A DNA stretch of 64,000 nt from Branchiostoma lanceolatum (lineage: Eukaryota > Chordata > Leptocardii > Amphioxiformes > Branchiostomatidae): positions 14,178,910 to 14,242,909 of the forward strand of contig NC_089724.1 of the NCBI RefSeq assembly GCF_035083965.1, read 5' to 3'. The notes under the pieces were generated by a model that saw only the letters and a list, made by a program, of their open reading frames with translations, did not search any database and was not told the DNA's origin. This document shows positions 23,701-34,330 of the stretch, in pieces. Each line of letters starts with the position of its first letter. The stretch's first letter is position 1. Made by a program: the position numbers and the translations under genes.

Positions 23701-26700
23701 CATACCGTCAAGCGACTATTGGTGAGTTTTTGGTCTTTTCATCTAAATGCTTAAAAAGTTTTGCTTCTAATGTGTTTTTCAGTTCCAAAGTCTGGAAAAT
23801 TTGGCATAGGCCGTGTTTATTGTGACACATGTAGTGGAACAGGATTTTCTTTATTCATGAATTGTCAAAGTACAGATTCCATATTTCTCGTTTGACATAA
23901 AAGAGCTGAAGAATAGCATTTATATGAATAATGTTTGAAGAGATCACCGTGACAAAAGCAAACATAAAACCCCAGCAAACATTTCCCTTTTAAAGTATGT
24001 TCTATGATGTAGGTATCTCTGGTTTTCACCTCACCTCTCAACTATCCCTTGAAATCTTTTTGGGTCGTTGGGGTACCATGACTAGTTTCTCCACTATCGT
24101 CCTCCAACTCACTCTGTCCTCTGGCGCTCTCATTGCTGTCATCCTCTGTTTAAAACTCTACCGTTTCCCATCCCCAGACATGATGCTGGGAAATGCCGTC
24201 AGTGAAGACTTGACGGTCCTCCAGTCGTCCAACCGAGAGGAGGAGCTGCTGCTGGAGGAGACGGAGGACCACGTGGCGCAGCTGATCGAGCACTGCAAAC
24301 AGCTGCTGCTGCCAGGTGCAGAGGGCTGTGCCGGGGGATGGGCGCTCATCGACTGCGACCCAGGGTACATGTACACTCCTTAACACTTTCTTTGCATTAT
24401 CTTATTTTGATTTGATTTTATTCATTTCCACATGTTAAAATCAATTTACAGAATCTAAAAACCTGCTGATCGACAAATCTTGCTCGATGTCACTGCCAAA
24501 AGTAGTGGATGCTACTTGAAACATCTGACTGTTTTCAAAATTATATCCAGTTGCTTGAGTAACTGTTATTTGGTGTATCTTATTACCTGGATGTCTAAAA
24601 TAATCGGCGTACCAAGGTACATTCCTTTACACTTTTTCTTCTTTGAACTTTCTAATGAAGATTCTGCCTTTCAAAAAGACACCAGAACAACTTTTGCCTT
24701 CCAGGTAACTCTGGGACTCTCCTTTTTTCAGGGATTACATAAAAGTAGAAGTCATTTGGCAAATAGGATAGGACTAGCAGGAATTCCTCAAAACAAAATT
24801 TTTGAGAAAGCAAAAAAAAGGGAAGATGACATTCAGACTTGGATTATTCAACAGGGTTTTTTTCATATGTAAGAAGTGGAAAAAGCCTTGGCTTCAAAGT
24901 TGAAAATAAATAAGATGGATTTCTTAATAAAGATGCATTACTAGATCTAGCACCATTTTGGAGAACTTAACTTTGTCAAGGGCTGTATTTGTACATCTAT
25001 TTACTGATCTTTTGAACAGTTGTCAAATGTATAACCGAATCTGAAAGATAACTACCATGTAGGTGAACAGGTTCCTAAGAGTGTTTGTTTATTCACATTT
25101 GTCCAAGTTTGGTAGGATGCACCCCATTGGTCAAGGTGATGATTAGGATACAGTCCATTGGTCCTGGTGATAATTACCATAACCCAATCATTTCTTGCTG
25201 TGTGTGTGAAAAAGGTCTCAGCTGTTGGAGGAACGGTTGAGTCAAGCACTGGAAGAAGAAGCAAGAGCAGACTTGTCCCGACTTTTACCTTCCACTCGAA
25301 CCCTCAACGCCAACGACACTAAGGCCAAGTCACGATCGCTAAACAATCTAGCTTCAAATGGGGAGGTTGTCAAGGAAACCAAGACAGATCTAGAAGATGG
25401 GAAGACAATGCAAGACGGGAATAATTCTCCAGCACTGACTCAAAGGTCGCTGTTGTCTACAATATCCCAGGATGCGCTGTCAGGTCTAAAACCACCCGAG
25501 AGTTTGAAGAAGCTTCAGGATGTGATCAAGCAACAGATTTCCGAAGTTCCGTCAAAGTTACAGAAATACATTGGTCCGTCAGACATTGAGAGGACTAGTC
25601 AGCAAAACAAAGATAATTCTGAAAGAGATGGTCTGGAAATCAAGGATGATGTCAGTGGTGGTGTAGAAGTTCAAGCTTATATCATAAGTGCTGAAAATAA
25701 TCAGTTGGTACAAAACGTAGGCTGTGAGGATGTGATGAAATTTGGATATCAGACAGTCAACAAGTCTCTGAAGGATTTGATACCACAAAACATTCGTCAA
25801 CAAGTGTCGGAGTTGCCAGACAAGATGCAACAGCTCATCAGCCAATCACAGGAGACGTTGGGAGAAGTCATGTTCGGAAGCGACCAATCAGGGGACTCGA
25901 GCAGTAAGGAATCCTCAGAGGGCCAGGCAGACAACCAAGACGGCAATGCCGGCAGCTGGTTGGGCCAGGTCAAGAGGCTGCTCCCCCTGTCAGGAGGATC
26001 TGGTACTGCATGGTAGGCTGTGCAGTGACTGGTGGATGGTGATGGGGTGGGTGATGGGGTGACCACTTGTTTCTATGGTGATGGGGTCACAAACAAGGAT
26101 ATGTGATCAGTTTGAGCCAATAGGATGACCTTACTACTTGCATGAAACCTTGGTGACATGCCCCGTCACATGTAGCTTGTACACATGTATGTTGAAAGCC
26201 TGTTGCCCATGTTAACACGTATGTTGTTTGTGCCTTGTACAGGGATGGAGACCTGTCACAGCCTGACATGGATGTCATCTTGCTTCTCACCCAGAGAGCC
26301 TACTACATCGCTTAGTAAGATATTCAATTCTTTCAGCAAATTTCAGTCATGCATAAATTCTATACTTCTTTGGGGCCTAATGATAATATAGGGCTGTTTT
26401 TCACCTTACGGTTCAGGTACTCTTCTAGCTATTGCAGTTTGTAATTCTAGTACTTATTTGTGTAGTTTAACACCTTCCTTTGCCGTCATGTTCTGATCAC
26501 AGCTATGATGAAGAAGCAGAGAAGGTGACACACTACCAGCGGGTTAACTTGGAAGATCTTGAAAAGATCGAACTAGGTGGGCTCCATACTTGCGTCTTAA
26601 AGTGCTTGTGACATCAGTGACATTAGATACAACATTTCCTGTTTACATTCATCCATAATTAGTGTTCTTCAATGAACATTTGTACAAAATATACACCCCT

Positions 26701-29700
26701 CTGATGTTAGTGAACATCAGTTAACATGGCAGCCAGTTCAGAACCTGACTCAGCAGCTCACATAAAATGAGAAGCAAACAGTGCGTAATCATTGTGATTT
26801 CATACAATTCCAAGATATTGTAATATTGTTATATGTTTGTTTTGCATATAACCACTTAACTGCCTCAAGGTATAGCACACAAGTTTTGTACAGTAAGTAC
26901 AAGCTGAATAAGATCAGACTGTAGGGTTTGATCCACTCTCACCAGGAAGGACCCCTTCTCTTATTCTCAAGTGTAGTTCTTGAAAGTGCATGAGGTTTCA
27001 AGTGAAGTCAACAACCCTAACCACAAGAAAATATGTACCTTGCTATACTCTGAATGCTTTTTTCAAAGGTTTCTTGAAGTACACAATTCATTTGATTATG
27101 TATATTGTATATCATTTACACATGTGTGTGTATTATATCTTATCCCATGTTCCCTGCTTCTTACTTGACAGGTCCAGAGCCATCTGTGTTCAAGTCCAGG
27201 TACTACTGCATGCGAATCCACCACCAGTACTGTGGGGAGGTGGGTTACTTCCACACGTTACGCTCCATAGGCAGAGGGGATGCAGAATCAAAAGGTGAGT
27301 CTCCTTAAACATTCCTAAATCAGTGACTTACATTGGTTTTCGTTCAAATGTATGAAACTGGTATTTTCTGCATTGATGAATTTAGATACAATGTACATGT
27401 ATATGTGTTAGATTGATTGAATTAATACAACTGACATTCCTATCAATTAGAAAAAAATTTTATTCGCAAATTCGTTTCCAAGGGCTGATTGCAAGGGAAC
27501 AAGTAAACACAAAAATGTACTACTAATAGACTACATGTAACGGAAGTGTCTAGTCGACTATCGGTTTCTATGTCCATTATTTTACAGCTACAGATAATAG
27601 AGAAGTTCACTCTTGAGTGGATCACAAAAACTCCTTGCATCACGGGGTAGCCTGGAATCCATCCTATTTAGCTTCCGGCCCCTACCCTAGCTCCACTGCG
27701 CTACCCAAGCTCCGCTGCCGGCCAAATTGATCCGGCAGCGGAGCTTGGGTAGCGCAGCGGAGCTAGGGTAGCGGCCGGAAGCTAAATAGGATGGATTCCA
27801 GGCTACACAGGGGGGACATATGTCCTTGTTGGCAGAAATGAATGTGCCTTCAATGTTTGTTTTTGCTGTTGTAGGAAAAATGTAAAGGACCTTTTCAGAA
27901 TAATTGAGCCATTGAGCGAAGGAGGCCATGGAAATGTTCACCGCTATATTTGCTGATATCTACAGTACAAGCAAAATACAGACCAGTATGTGTATTACTG
28001 GCAACTCTACCCATGCTTCTATCTAAGTAGATGTATTCACGATTTTGACAAGTTAGTAACATGACTGTGTTCCCCAAGGTTTATTACAAGCCATAGCCGA
28101 TGCCTTCAGTGCAGCATGTGCAGCAGAGGGACATCAAATACAGGTTGCAGAAGGGAAGTTGGACAAGTGAGTACGATTTTTCCTCTAAATATTGCCTCTA
28201 TTTTTGTAGAAAGACTATTATTTACATTCTGAGGAATCTCTAAGTCTACAGGATATGGAAGAAAACTTACAATGTACTTGTCTAGAGATGCTTAGTAGAG
28301 AATAAGAAGATCGTGTTCTTTATCAGTACCCTTTTGCAGTAAGACTTGCATGTATAAACTGCCTCGACACAGGCAAAACTATTCCCCGAACAAAACAAAG
28401 ATGCATTTCTTTTAATCTTTTGCTGGAAAATTTGACGTCATGTCTCTGGAAACCGCATGACCATCGTTTTGCTTCTACAGGAAACAAACAAAACCTCACG
28501 AAGAGATCATCAGCATCTCTGCTCAGACCCGTCTCAGCGCGTGGGCGCGTACCCGCTTTCCCCGCGACCACTCGGCAGACTCCATCTCCACCGTCTCCAC
28601 CACCGTCTCCCAGCCCACCACGAGGTCCTTCATCCTCAGCAGCGTCCGCAACAAGATATCTTCCTTCAACCCCATCCGCCGCGTGCGGGCGCACACCCAC
28701 GCCCGCCGTGTCAGCGCGTCCAAGAAGCCCGGCATCGTCTACTTCCAGAAGGGCGAGGAATCGTCAGGCCAGGCTGATGATGAGGGCGCCAACATGAGCG
28801 TTAGGGTGGCCCTGTCCGACAGCAGCTCGGAAACGGAGTCCTTCGACAACCTAAGCCTGGACGACTGCGAGGCCATCCTCTCTGGCCAGAACAACAACAA
28901 ACGGAAGAGCCTGCAGGAGCTGATTGTGACGGAGGCAGACGACCTCGTCCTGGAGAGTTGTGGCATCCTGGCGTCCAGCCCACCCTCCAGCCACACGCGG
29001 ATGCACATCATGGCCAGCAAGGACACATTCCAGGGGGAGGACGGCACACAGGTGGAAGACCAGACTCATCTACAGGACTACGCAGCTCCTTGTGATCAAA
29101 CAACCTCAGACTTGGGCACGGATGTAAGGACCGTGAGTTCTGTGGCCATCAAGGTTGATGCACCGGAAGAGGAAAAGTATGGTGCTCAGCAGCAGGATGA
29201 TAACGTTGTGGAAGATGGCTTGCCGACAGCCGAGTCGCAGTCGTGTCAAAGTTCCCCTCAAAAACAGCAACAGGATGCCGGTGCTACAGACAGCAAGACC
29301 CCGGACAGGGAAGACAGCAAGAAAAACAGCATCCTGGAGTTCTTCAAGCCAGCAAGAAAGATATTTGAACTGTCTTTATCCGTTGACTCAAAATTCAGTT
29401 CTACAACGACAACACCAGCAGCAGAAGAAGAAGATGATAAGGTTTTGGATGGAGAGAGTGGACAGAGCCAGGCTGGGGATGAAGGGGAACTACAAGGAGA
29501 AGACACAAGCTCTACAGGTGAACAGAATCTTGCCGCCAGCACAGTACCTCAGTCCGAGTCAACAGGCCCCCTGGCAACTGACAGCAAAACTGCAGGTAAA
29601 TCCAACGTGGAGGAAACGATTGCAGCAAATAGCATTGTAGAGGCCGATGCATCAGCAGAAAACACAGACTTTATCAAACTCTCCCCACTGACGAAGTTCC

Positions 29701-29828
29701 GTAGTCTGTTCTCTCCATCAGACACAAGCCCACGTAGGAACGGAGACAGACAGCAAAACAGACAAGTCGAGTCGCTGGAGCTCAGGTTAAAACTGAAGAA
29801 CTGTAAAACAAAAATCATCCAGTTATAG
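5723..29828 (+). CDS. INPP5F: phosphatidylinositide phosphatase SAC2 / INPP5F homologue
   Basis: Twenty-three constitutive exons join in consistent phases: 5723-5819, 11730-11810, 14289-14425, 15551-15676, 15928-15972, 16624-16746, 17253-17309, 17913-18087, 18515-18582, 19627-19738, 20646-20713, 20999-21123, 21612-21689, 22054-22174, 22388-22516, 23388-23458, 23675-23721, 24178-24364, 26243-26314, 26503-26576, 27172-27294, 28079-28166, 28481-29828. They encode about 1183 residues (vertebrate Sac2 is about 1130). The Sac domain carries the intact loop [12 protein letters not shown], with the CX5R cysteine at about residue 449. [19 protein letters not shown] and the WALIDCDP segment follow, then the hSac2 homology domain (about 590-740) and a low-complexity acidic tail ending CKTKIIQL, close to the vertebrate C-terminus. 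By family knowledge it removes the 4-phosphate of PtdIns4P on early endosomes. The start [12 protein letters not shown] aligns with vertebrate Sac2 from residue 1. A 266-codon cassette exon may be included between exons 18 and 19. Confidence 0.95.
7271..7494. repeat. dispersed repeat with TACTGTAA / TTACAGTA ends
   Basis: The stretch starts TACTGTAA and ends TTACAGTA, with internal alternation of GTGAACTTAAAG-like and complementary motifs. Related sequence recurs in this gene at 8705-8925, 17030-17232 and 19177-19373, so it is a mobile-element family, probably non-autonomous. Confidence 0.5.
8705..8925. repeat. dispersed repeat, same family as 7271-7494
   Basis: It shares the run 'aaacttttgcagtggtttta', motifs for 'tcaccataaac' and 'ctactgcgaaattcaatca', and overall order with the 17030-17232 copy. 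The copy is degraded and has no coding content. Confidence 0.4.
9640..9836 (+). repeat. 3' fragment of the octamer-rich dispersed repeat
   Basis: It contains ACATACCAAATATCAAGAC followed by CAATCCACCCAGGC, an (ACAG)n-like stretch and the terminal hairpin CCTTCTTGACGAAGG. This matches the 3' end of the copy at 40897-42042 (hairpin CCTTCTTTGCGAAGG). Confidence 0.6.
10421..10932. mobile_element. non-autonomous inverted-repeat transposon (about 510 bp)
   Basis: Both ends carry CCGTATT...TAAAGTACGCAC in opposite orientation (left near 10424, right near 10930), and further copies of AAAGTACGCACCC lie inside. TA flanks the left end and TATA the right, suggesting a TA target. No transposase frame is present. 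Confidence 0.65.
11360..11665 (+). mobile_element. tRNA-derived SINE
   Basis: The head resembles a tRNA gene: a box A-like TAGCTCAGCTGGTAGGAG is followed by a degraded box B (TTCAAGACT). A tRNA-unrelated body follows, then an (AACAAAC)n tail. A second copy at 17515-17830 shares the body blocks ATATACCCTGCTA and GGGCTAGCAACC. It is a mobile repeat rather than a functional tRNA gene. Confidence 0.75.
11862..13686. mobile_element. TA-flanked DNA transposon remnant with nested repeat
   Basis: The left end CAGTAGAATCCGCTTAACTG and the inverted right end CAGACGAAGCCACTTAATTG form about 24-bp terminal inverted repeats flanked by TA. Internal copies of TGCA-ATTATCCGG-like sequence occur near both ends. 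The style resembles pogo/Tigger elements of the Tc1-mariner group, but no transposase frame is left. The octamer-rich repeat at 12020-13068 has inserted into it. Confidence 0.6.
12020..13068 (+). repeat. octamer-rich dispersed repeat, most complete copy
   Basis: It begins AGAGTTCCACGACCTCAT and ends with an (ACAC/ACAG)n stretch and the hairpin TCTCCATTTTTCATGGAGA. Inside, about 262 bases are tandemly duplicated (12136-12399 and 12401-12660). The unit contains ATGCAAAT octamers and TTTGCATAATT. Related copies lie at 40897-42042, 43254-43550, 48597-49280 (interrupted), 9640-9836 and, reversed, 15240-15440. Confidence 0.7.
13850..13955. mobile_element. small foldback element with 9-bp direct repeats
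   Basis: Inverted arms (about 13861-13898 and 13908-13946) share GGCTCTACCTT and CATCCTGTT blocks, and the copy is flanked by AACCCTAAC at 13850-13858 and 13947-13955. TAGCCTG-type ends and 9-bp duplications link it to the elements at 27648 and 50639. Confidence 0.6.
15240..15440 (-). repeat. octamer-rich dispersed repeat, reversed 3' fragment
   Basis: On the minus strand it reads CCGCTAGGGGCCCC, then CACACACTAAATGCCAT and CCATCCACAGCTTCTTGA. These are degenerate matches, in order, to the 3' half of the copy at 40897-42042. Confidence 0.5.
17030..17232. repeat. dispersed repeat, same family as 7271-7494
   Basis: It ends AATGAATTTACAGTA just before exon 7 of the phosphatase gene (17253) and shares 'actttttcagtggtcttattttc' type order with the copy at 8705. 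It supplies part of the intron 6 3' region. Confidence 0.45.
17515..17830 (+). mobile_element. tRNA-derived SINE, second copy
   Basis: A box A-like sequence TTGTAGCTCAACTGGTAG and a good box B, GGGTTCAATCC (near 17596), are present. The body matches the copy at 11360, and the tail is a simple repeat (AACAAAG, GGAC and GAAT units). It lies in intron 7 of the phosphatase gene. Confidence 0.8.
18165..18234. repeat. (GT)n microsatellite ending in a G14 run
   Basis: An alternating GT tract is followed by 14 consecutive G at 18221-18234 in intron 8. Similar G runs occur at about 20545-20558 and 49659-49670. Confidence 0.9.
18673..19095. mobile_element. long-hairpin MITE flanked by TTAA
   Basis: Arms of roughly 190 bases are reverse complements of each other (18673-18868 and 18905-19095), starting AGGCAGGCTAAAC and ending GTTTAGCCTGCCT. 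TTAA is present on both sides (18669-18672 and 19096-19099), as in piggyBac- or Kolobok-type elements. It has no coding capacity and lies in intron 9 of the phosphatase gene. Confidence 0.8.
19177..19373. repeat. dispersed repeat with TACTGTAAAT / AATTTACTGTA ends
   Basis: The inverted terminal motif and an internal CACAAATTCATCGCACC place it in the same family as 7271-7494, 8705-8925 and 17030-17232. Confidence 0.45.
19413..19605. repeat. 46-bp tandem repeat, about four units
   Basis: Units start TAACCACTGTTTGTATG at about 19413, 19460, 19506, 19551 and (partial) 19595. The array stops about 20 bases before exon 10 (19627), so its T-rich units may serve as the polypyrimidine or branch region of that acceptor. 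Confidence 0.85.
22760..23279 (-). mobile_element. probable LINE 3' fragment
   Basis: On the minus strand a 97-codon frame (to 22986) precedes a stretch ending GGACTCCAGGAAGAG ... AATGGAGATCTAGTAAACC. A GGACTCC then GGAGATC order near the 3' end is typical of CR1/L2-like LINE tails. The protein itself is not recognisable, so the call rests on the tail. It lies in intron 15 of the phosphatase gene. Confidence 0.35.
25215..26012 (+). CDS. INPP5F: phase-symmetric cassette exon (266 codons) in the INPP5F-like gene
   Basis: This open segment sits between exons ending WALIDCDP(G) at 24364 and starting at 26243. The acceptor AAAAAG (to 25214) and donor GGTAGG (gt at 26013) give a 798-base exon that is phase 2 at both ends, so it can be included or skipped without a frameshift. 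The open frame cannot extend upstream past the TGA at 25207. Skipping leaves exactly the eight residues between DP and DMDV that vertebrate Sac2 has, so the skipped form is the conserved one. The encoded segment is hydrophilic with two related units, [19 protein letters not shown] (from 25501) and [20 protein letters not shown] (from 25765). The weak acceptor, with little pyrimidine tract, fits regulated inclusion. No known domain is recognised. Transcript evidence is lacking. Confidence 0.6.
27648..27805. mobile_element. foldback element, TAGCCTGG family
   Basis: The left arm (27648-27713) and right arm (27738-27805) are near-perfect reverse complements, with TAGCCTGGAATCCATCC at the outer end. 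Flanks CACGGGG and CACAGGGG look like a decayed target duplication. It lies in intron 22 of the phosphatase gene. Confidence 0.8.
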
Positions 29829-32605
29829 CCAAAAAATCTGACTATCATTAACTATAGTCTGTAGTACAACTTGATTCTACAGTTTGCCTTCACAAATTAG
29901 AATACTTGTAACGATCGATTGTCTCTACCAAAAAAATTAAAACTGCGAAACTAGGCATGCTGATCATGTAAATCTATAGCATTGTTCATGACATAAGACA
30001 CGTTGTTAAAAGGCATTGCAGCAATATTGCCTATGCCAACATTTGTACATGACTAGTTGAGTAGAACCATTGGGATGGAATTCTCTGCACTCCTGCTCTT
30101 CCACACAGCTGGTTTGTGTATCAGGTGTGCAATATCATAGTCACACTGTTTAGTGTACACCAGCTGAACACATGCAGAAGTTTGTGAAGCACATGCACTA
30201 TGTATTACTAAACATATGTGGAAACTAGCATTATGTAGTATCACAGGCAATGGGCCACCAAGTTTTTCTTGCCAATGATGTTGCTTTGTCTGTACACTGT
30301 GTGATCGGCCCGCTGAGAGAGGGTTCCTAGGAATCATTACGCTAAATGCACTGTGTACTCCAGCGTGGGGAAAGCTATCTCTGCGACTGGAAAGCGGAAG
30401 TAACATCCAAAGCATGCCATGCAAGCTTCATGCATTTCCAACAGAAACTTGGGAGCCTATTTCTCCTGATAGTAGCACAGACGCTTGGAACACATGAAGT
30501 GCAATGGAGTGTCTTCCTTATAGAATTTACAGTGAATACAAAATTACACAGACTTGACTGTTGGTTCTAGAGAGTCTATGTTGGAGCAGCTTCCCAGGAT
30601 TTCTTGCAGAGATAAACCAGCAGATGCCTTGATTTTGTACCAAACATTGTGATGGGAAACGACCACCACAGACTCGTTCCATTACTTTTGATAGAAAAGA
30701 AGCTGAATACTAGACGTTTAACATTGTGAAAGAGTATTATTACAAGCAGTGTTCTCATATTATTCCTGGTAACATATGTTGACTTTTCCACTGTAAACAA
30801 AATACAAAAGAGCCATCATGACAGGTCACCATGCATCAAACTTTCAGTCAGCAAAATAGCCTGTGGCAATATGTGGGAATGTATAATGTAGTTAGTTGGA
30901 GGGAGAGCTGTGATTGGTTGATCACTTGATTGGTCCAAGCATGGTAGATGAAGGCTGGTTATTCCTGTGGTACATTTGTATCACATGCTCGTATGTTTGC
31001 TTGTACTCAGTGTATATATGGCAATAGCAGTAAAGGTACAGTTGGGAGAATGGAAAAATTGCTGTCGTAAGCGTTCATTATTGATATTGTAAATGTGGAA
31101 AAGAAATATGGATATGGCTAGATGGATTCACACTGTATACTCCTGGCTTGGACACATTTTGAATTGTATCAAACCTTGAAATGTGGATTAATTTATGGTT
31201 TCCATGTCTATACTCTGTACATCAGATGATTTATCGAACACAAATGTATAGTACAAACACCTTGCCTATTGTGATTGTTGTTTGCAATATGGGACATTCC
31301 ATCTTGCCATCAGATTCTCCTTATAATTTGGAATGTCCCAGTCAGTGGAATGTAAAAGCCATTCTTTTGTGTTGCACATTACAGATAACTATTAGACAGT
31401 CTTCACTAAATGGTATTGCTTTAGGATTTTAGTAAATGTAGTTTTACATGATCTTTGTAATGTTGTAGCAATTTAATTTCTTGGCTCATAGAGTTAGTGA
31501 TTTCCCACTTTCACACATCATAATAGTTTGGTTATGTCCTTTATGGCATGTTACCAGTTTTGAATGTACAAAATGTACATTAGAACTTTGATACGTACAT
31601 GTATCTCAAATCAGGTCACCTGTATACATTATAACGTGAAGAATGATGTTTTTATGTACAGTGGGAAATTATTTACATGTATGAAATGTTGTACATTGCA
31701 CCACACACACATTATTGTACAGCAAATATGTCCTTCCATATGTGTTAAGATATCGTGTCTTTTTAACACTATGATACGTCCCATATTCAAAAAGAGGCTA
31801 ACTATGGGAACCAAAAAGCAACTTATACCCAAATGTTGTAACCTCGATGTAACCTCGATGTAACTTCAACTTGTACCAAGGACTTGGTTTCAATTTGATA
31901 GAAGTTTTTCAGATATTGATCAGTCTTCCTTCATGATCAAGAAGAAAAGATATATTGGTGTATCCTATACCGATATGTATGTGGAAAAAACAGCTAAATA
32001 GCTAGGAAGGGGAATCTTAAGTTCTGACCTCTCGGGCATATACAGGGGCCTGCATAGGGGTCCCAGCAATGCTTAACTCTAAATTTAGGATACAATTGAT
32101 ACAATACCTTGCCCACAACTTGCTCGAAAAGGCATGCAGACCCCCGTATAGTACATGTATTGTGCATGAAATTATGAAGACTTGGACCGTTAAATTATTA
32201 GGAATATCAGCACAGGAACAAAAGAATATTTCTTGCCTGTGTGGGCAAAACCTGCCATGATAGTTTTACCAACTTGACCTGCCTTAGTTTTGTCACCTTG
32301 GCCACCAAGTTTTTTGTGTGTATTCAACCATGAAAAGAAATATACATCTCACAGGTAATGTATGGTTGTAAACGTGCAGGTTAGAGCCATTTTGTATTGT
32401 ATCCTATGAAGCAGTAATGGCAGGCGGTTACCTTGCCTTACGTCTCACTATTGTAAGCACCTCATGGACGAAATAGAATGCTGTGATTAAATGAAGAAGT
32501 CAAAGTAAAACCACACTTAATGTTCTCTGCGTGTAGGTGTGTGTGTTGTCATTGCATAGAAAAACACCCACACTGATGAAAAGATAAGAGTAAAACTAAT
32601 TGAAT
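29829..32605 (+). other. 3'UTR of the INPP5F-like gene and downstream DNA
   Basis: After the TAG stop there is no further exon. The next kilobases are A+T-rich and free of recognised repeat families, as expected for a long 3'UTR followed by intergenic DNA. No poly(A) signal could be assigned with confidence; AATAAA forms appear only near 32765 and 32851, around the foldback element. Confidence 0.35.
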
Positions 32606-32608
32606 CTA

Positions 32609-32874
32609 CCACTAGATTACCGCATTTTCTTTTCAGACGTTTCTAGTGTCCACCTGAGACTTTTTCCTCAGTGAAGGAAATAATGTTTACTTAAGACTTA
32701 CGGAACATAGCGACAACATTCTTGCATTCTATATAAACAAAACAGAAGAAGTTATGAAAAGCTCTAAATAAACAAAATGTGACTGACAAGATGTTCTATG
32801 TTCTTTCCTTCACTGATGAAAAGTGTCAGGTGGACACTTGAAACGCCTGAAAATAAAATGTTATAATCCAGTGG
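32609..32874. mobile_element. foldback element
   Basis: Left arm 32609-32679 and right arm 32803-32874 are imperfect reverse complements sharing GTGTCCACCTGA and CAGTGAAGGAA blocks, with CCACT...GATTA at the outer ends. It has no coding content and no clear target duplication. Confidence 0.65.
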
Positions 32875-33106
32875 TATAGATTTGACAGTTACAATTCTAT
32901 TCTTCTTTTCCTGGACCTGGACGACTAATATTTACAAACGTACTGGGTGTGGGTGACTAATAGTATGCAAGTACAGTATTCTTCTTCGTCAGGCCCTTAG
33001 GTTCCTGAGCTCCTTTTGGATGGATTTTCATAGTGTTTGATAACCCAGTCATTAGAACAACAGACATCCCATCAGCTAGATAGTTATGGTCGTACAATTT
33101 ACAGCC

Positions 33107-33313
33107 GTATCAGTATAGTCTCTACCAGACTAACCGCGTCGGCTATAGAGAGAACATTTGCCGGGGGACTTTGGCCATGGAGGATAACATCCAGGGTTGT
33201 AATATTGGACCTATCTCCATAGCCGACCCCCTTCATACAGTTGACTCTATTTGGCCAATTTCTACTCTATTTTCCCAGCGACCCGCAGAGGCTGGTAGAG
33301 TCTAGTATCAGTA
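33107..33313. mobile_element. MULE-like small element with exact 9-bp target duplication
   Basis: The element 33116-33304 starts TAGTCTCTACCAG and ends CTGGTAGAGTCTA, and is flanked by GTATCAGTA at 33107-33115 and 33305-33313. A 9-bp duplication is characteristic of Mutator-like transposition. It carries no gene. Confidence 0.8.
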
Positions 33314-33678
33314 CATGTAGGCCATCACTCAACATTGAATAACTCAAGAACAGAATGAAACGTTGATCATGAAACAAAAGGAAATCTGTGTCATAAGCAT
33401 AAGTTATGTTTCAACCAAACTGAGAAGATGATAAGATGTAGACTTGGGCTTTAGAGACTGTTAATACTCTACAAACAAAATACACAGAACAACTTGAGCA
33501 ATGTCTTGTAAGTGGCGTAACTGCCCATTTTCTTATCATTCTGTTGCCTTTTTATTGTCACAACATTTGCTATTGATCACAAGCAATGAGCTCGACATGC
33601 GCTAGTCCCGTCAGCAAGTGTGAAGACAGGTCGGCACATCTGTTTATTCGGCCCAAAAGCAACCTGAACACACACCTG

Positions 33679-33790
33679 TGACGTCACACGCACACCGAGA
33701 CGCCTGCAAGCAGGCGGTTGGACCAGTCGATTCGAGTGCGCCCTGTCATATACCCACGAGGTCATCCAAGTACACGAAGGACTTCAAAAG
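33679..33790 (+). promoter_or_regulatory. CRE motif and putative non-coding first exon of TMEM45 copy 1
   Basis: A perfect cAMP-response element, TGACGTCA, lies at 33679-33686 in a G+C-richer stretch. A possible donor (AAAAG/GTTAGT, cut after 33790) could splice to the acceptor TTTCAG ending at 34324, seven bases before the ATG. The exon boundaries are inferred. Confidence 0.35.
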
Positions 33791-34330
33791 GTTAGTAAAT
33801 GTTAACAAATCTGACGTTATTGCAATACTAGTTTGATATAACTGAACTGTATTGCTCGACAACCGTACATGGTACAATATATCGGGCGACAACTGTTAAA
33901 AAAACAATACTATGAGGCTACAATTAGAACGTCAAAATATTATCAACAACAGTACATAAGTTACGAAATAGTAATGTATGGATGAGTGATATGTTCTCGC
34001 CTTTAGAATGAGCACAAAGAAATTGACTTGATAATGTAGGATGTAGGGGGATGTAGGAGTTAGACATGACAACATGGAAAATATCGGTCTGTGTACCAGA
34101 GAGTGTGAAAATAATGTCGACTCATTGCGAGGTTGAGATTCGGCGACCTTCCGAAGTGGAGGTCAAGAAATTCGGCCGGAGGCCGTTGACAGAGTTACAC
34201 TGGCTTTATGTTCGATGATTGCATTCTTCCTGTCAGTAGTTTTTGCAGCGTATGATTTTCGACCTAGCTTCCTTAGAGATCTTTGGGTGCCTGACAGTCT
34301 TGTTGTATCCTATCTCAATTTCAGGCAATT

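Noticed and set aside
24480-24872. 130-codon open frame in the intron between 24364 and 25215
   Set aside because: No recognisable domain and no splice sites that fit the flanking phase-2 exons; composition is that of intronic DNA.
25222-26012. Alternative acceptor CTCAG at 25220-25221 for the cassette exon
   Set aside because: It would enter in phase 0 and not match the phase-2 end of the preceding exon; the acceptor ending at 25214 fits.
28323-28797. Long open frames on both strands over the start of the last phosphatase exon
   Set aside because: They are shadows of the G+C-rich coding exon 28481-29828; only the frame continuous with KPHEEII matches the family.
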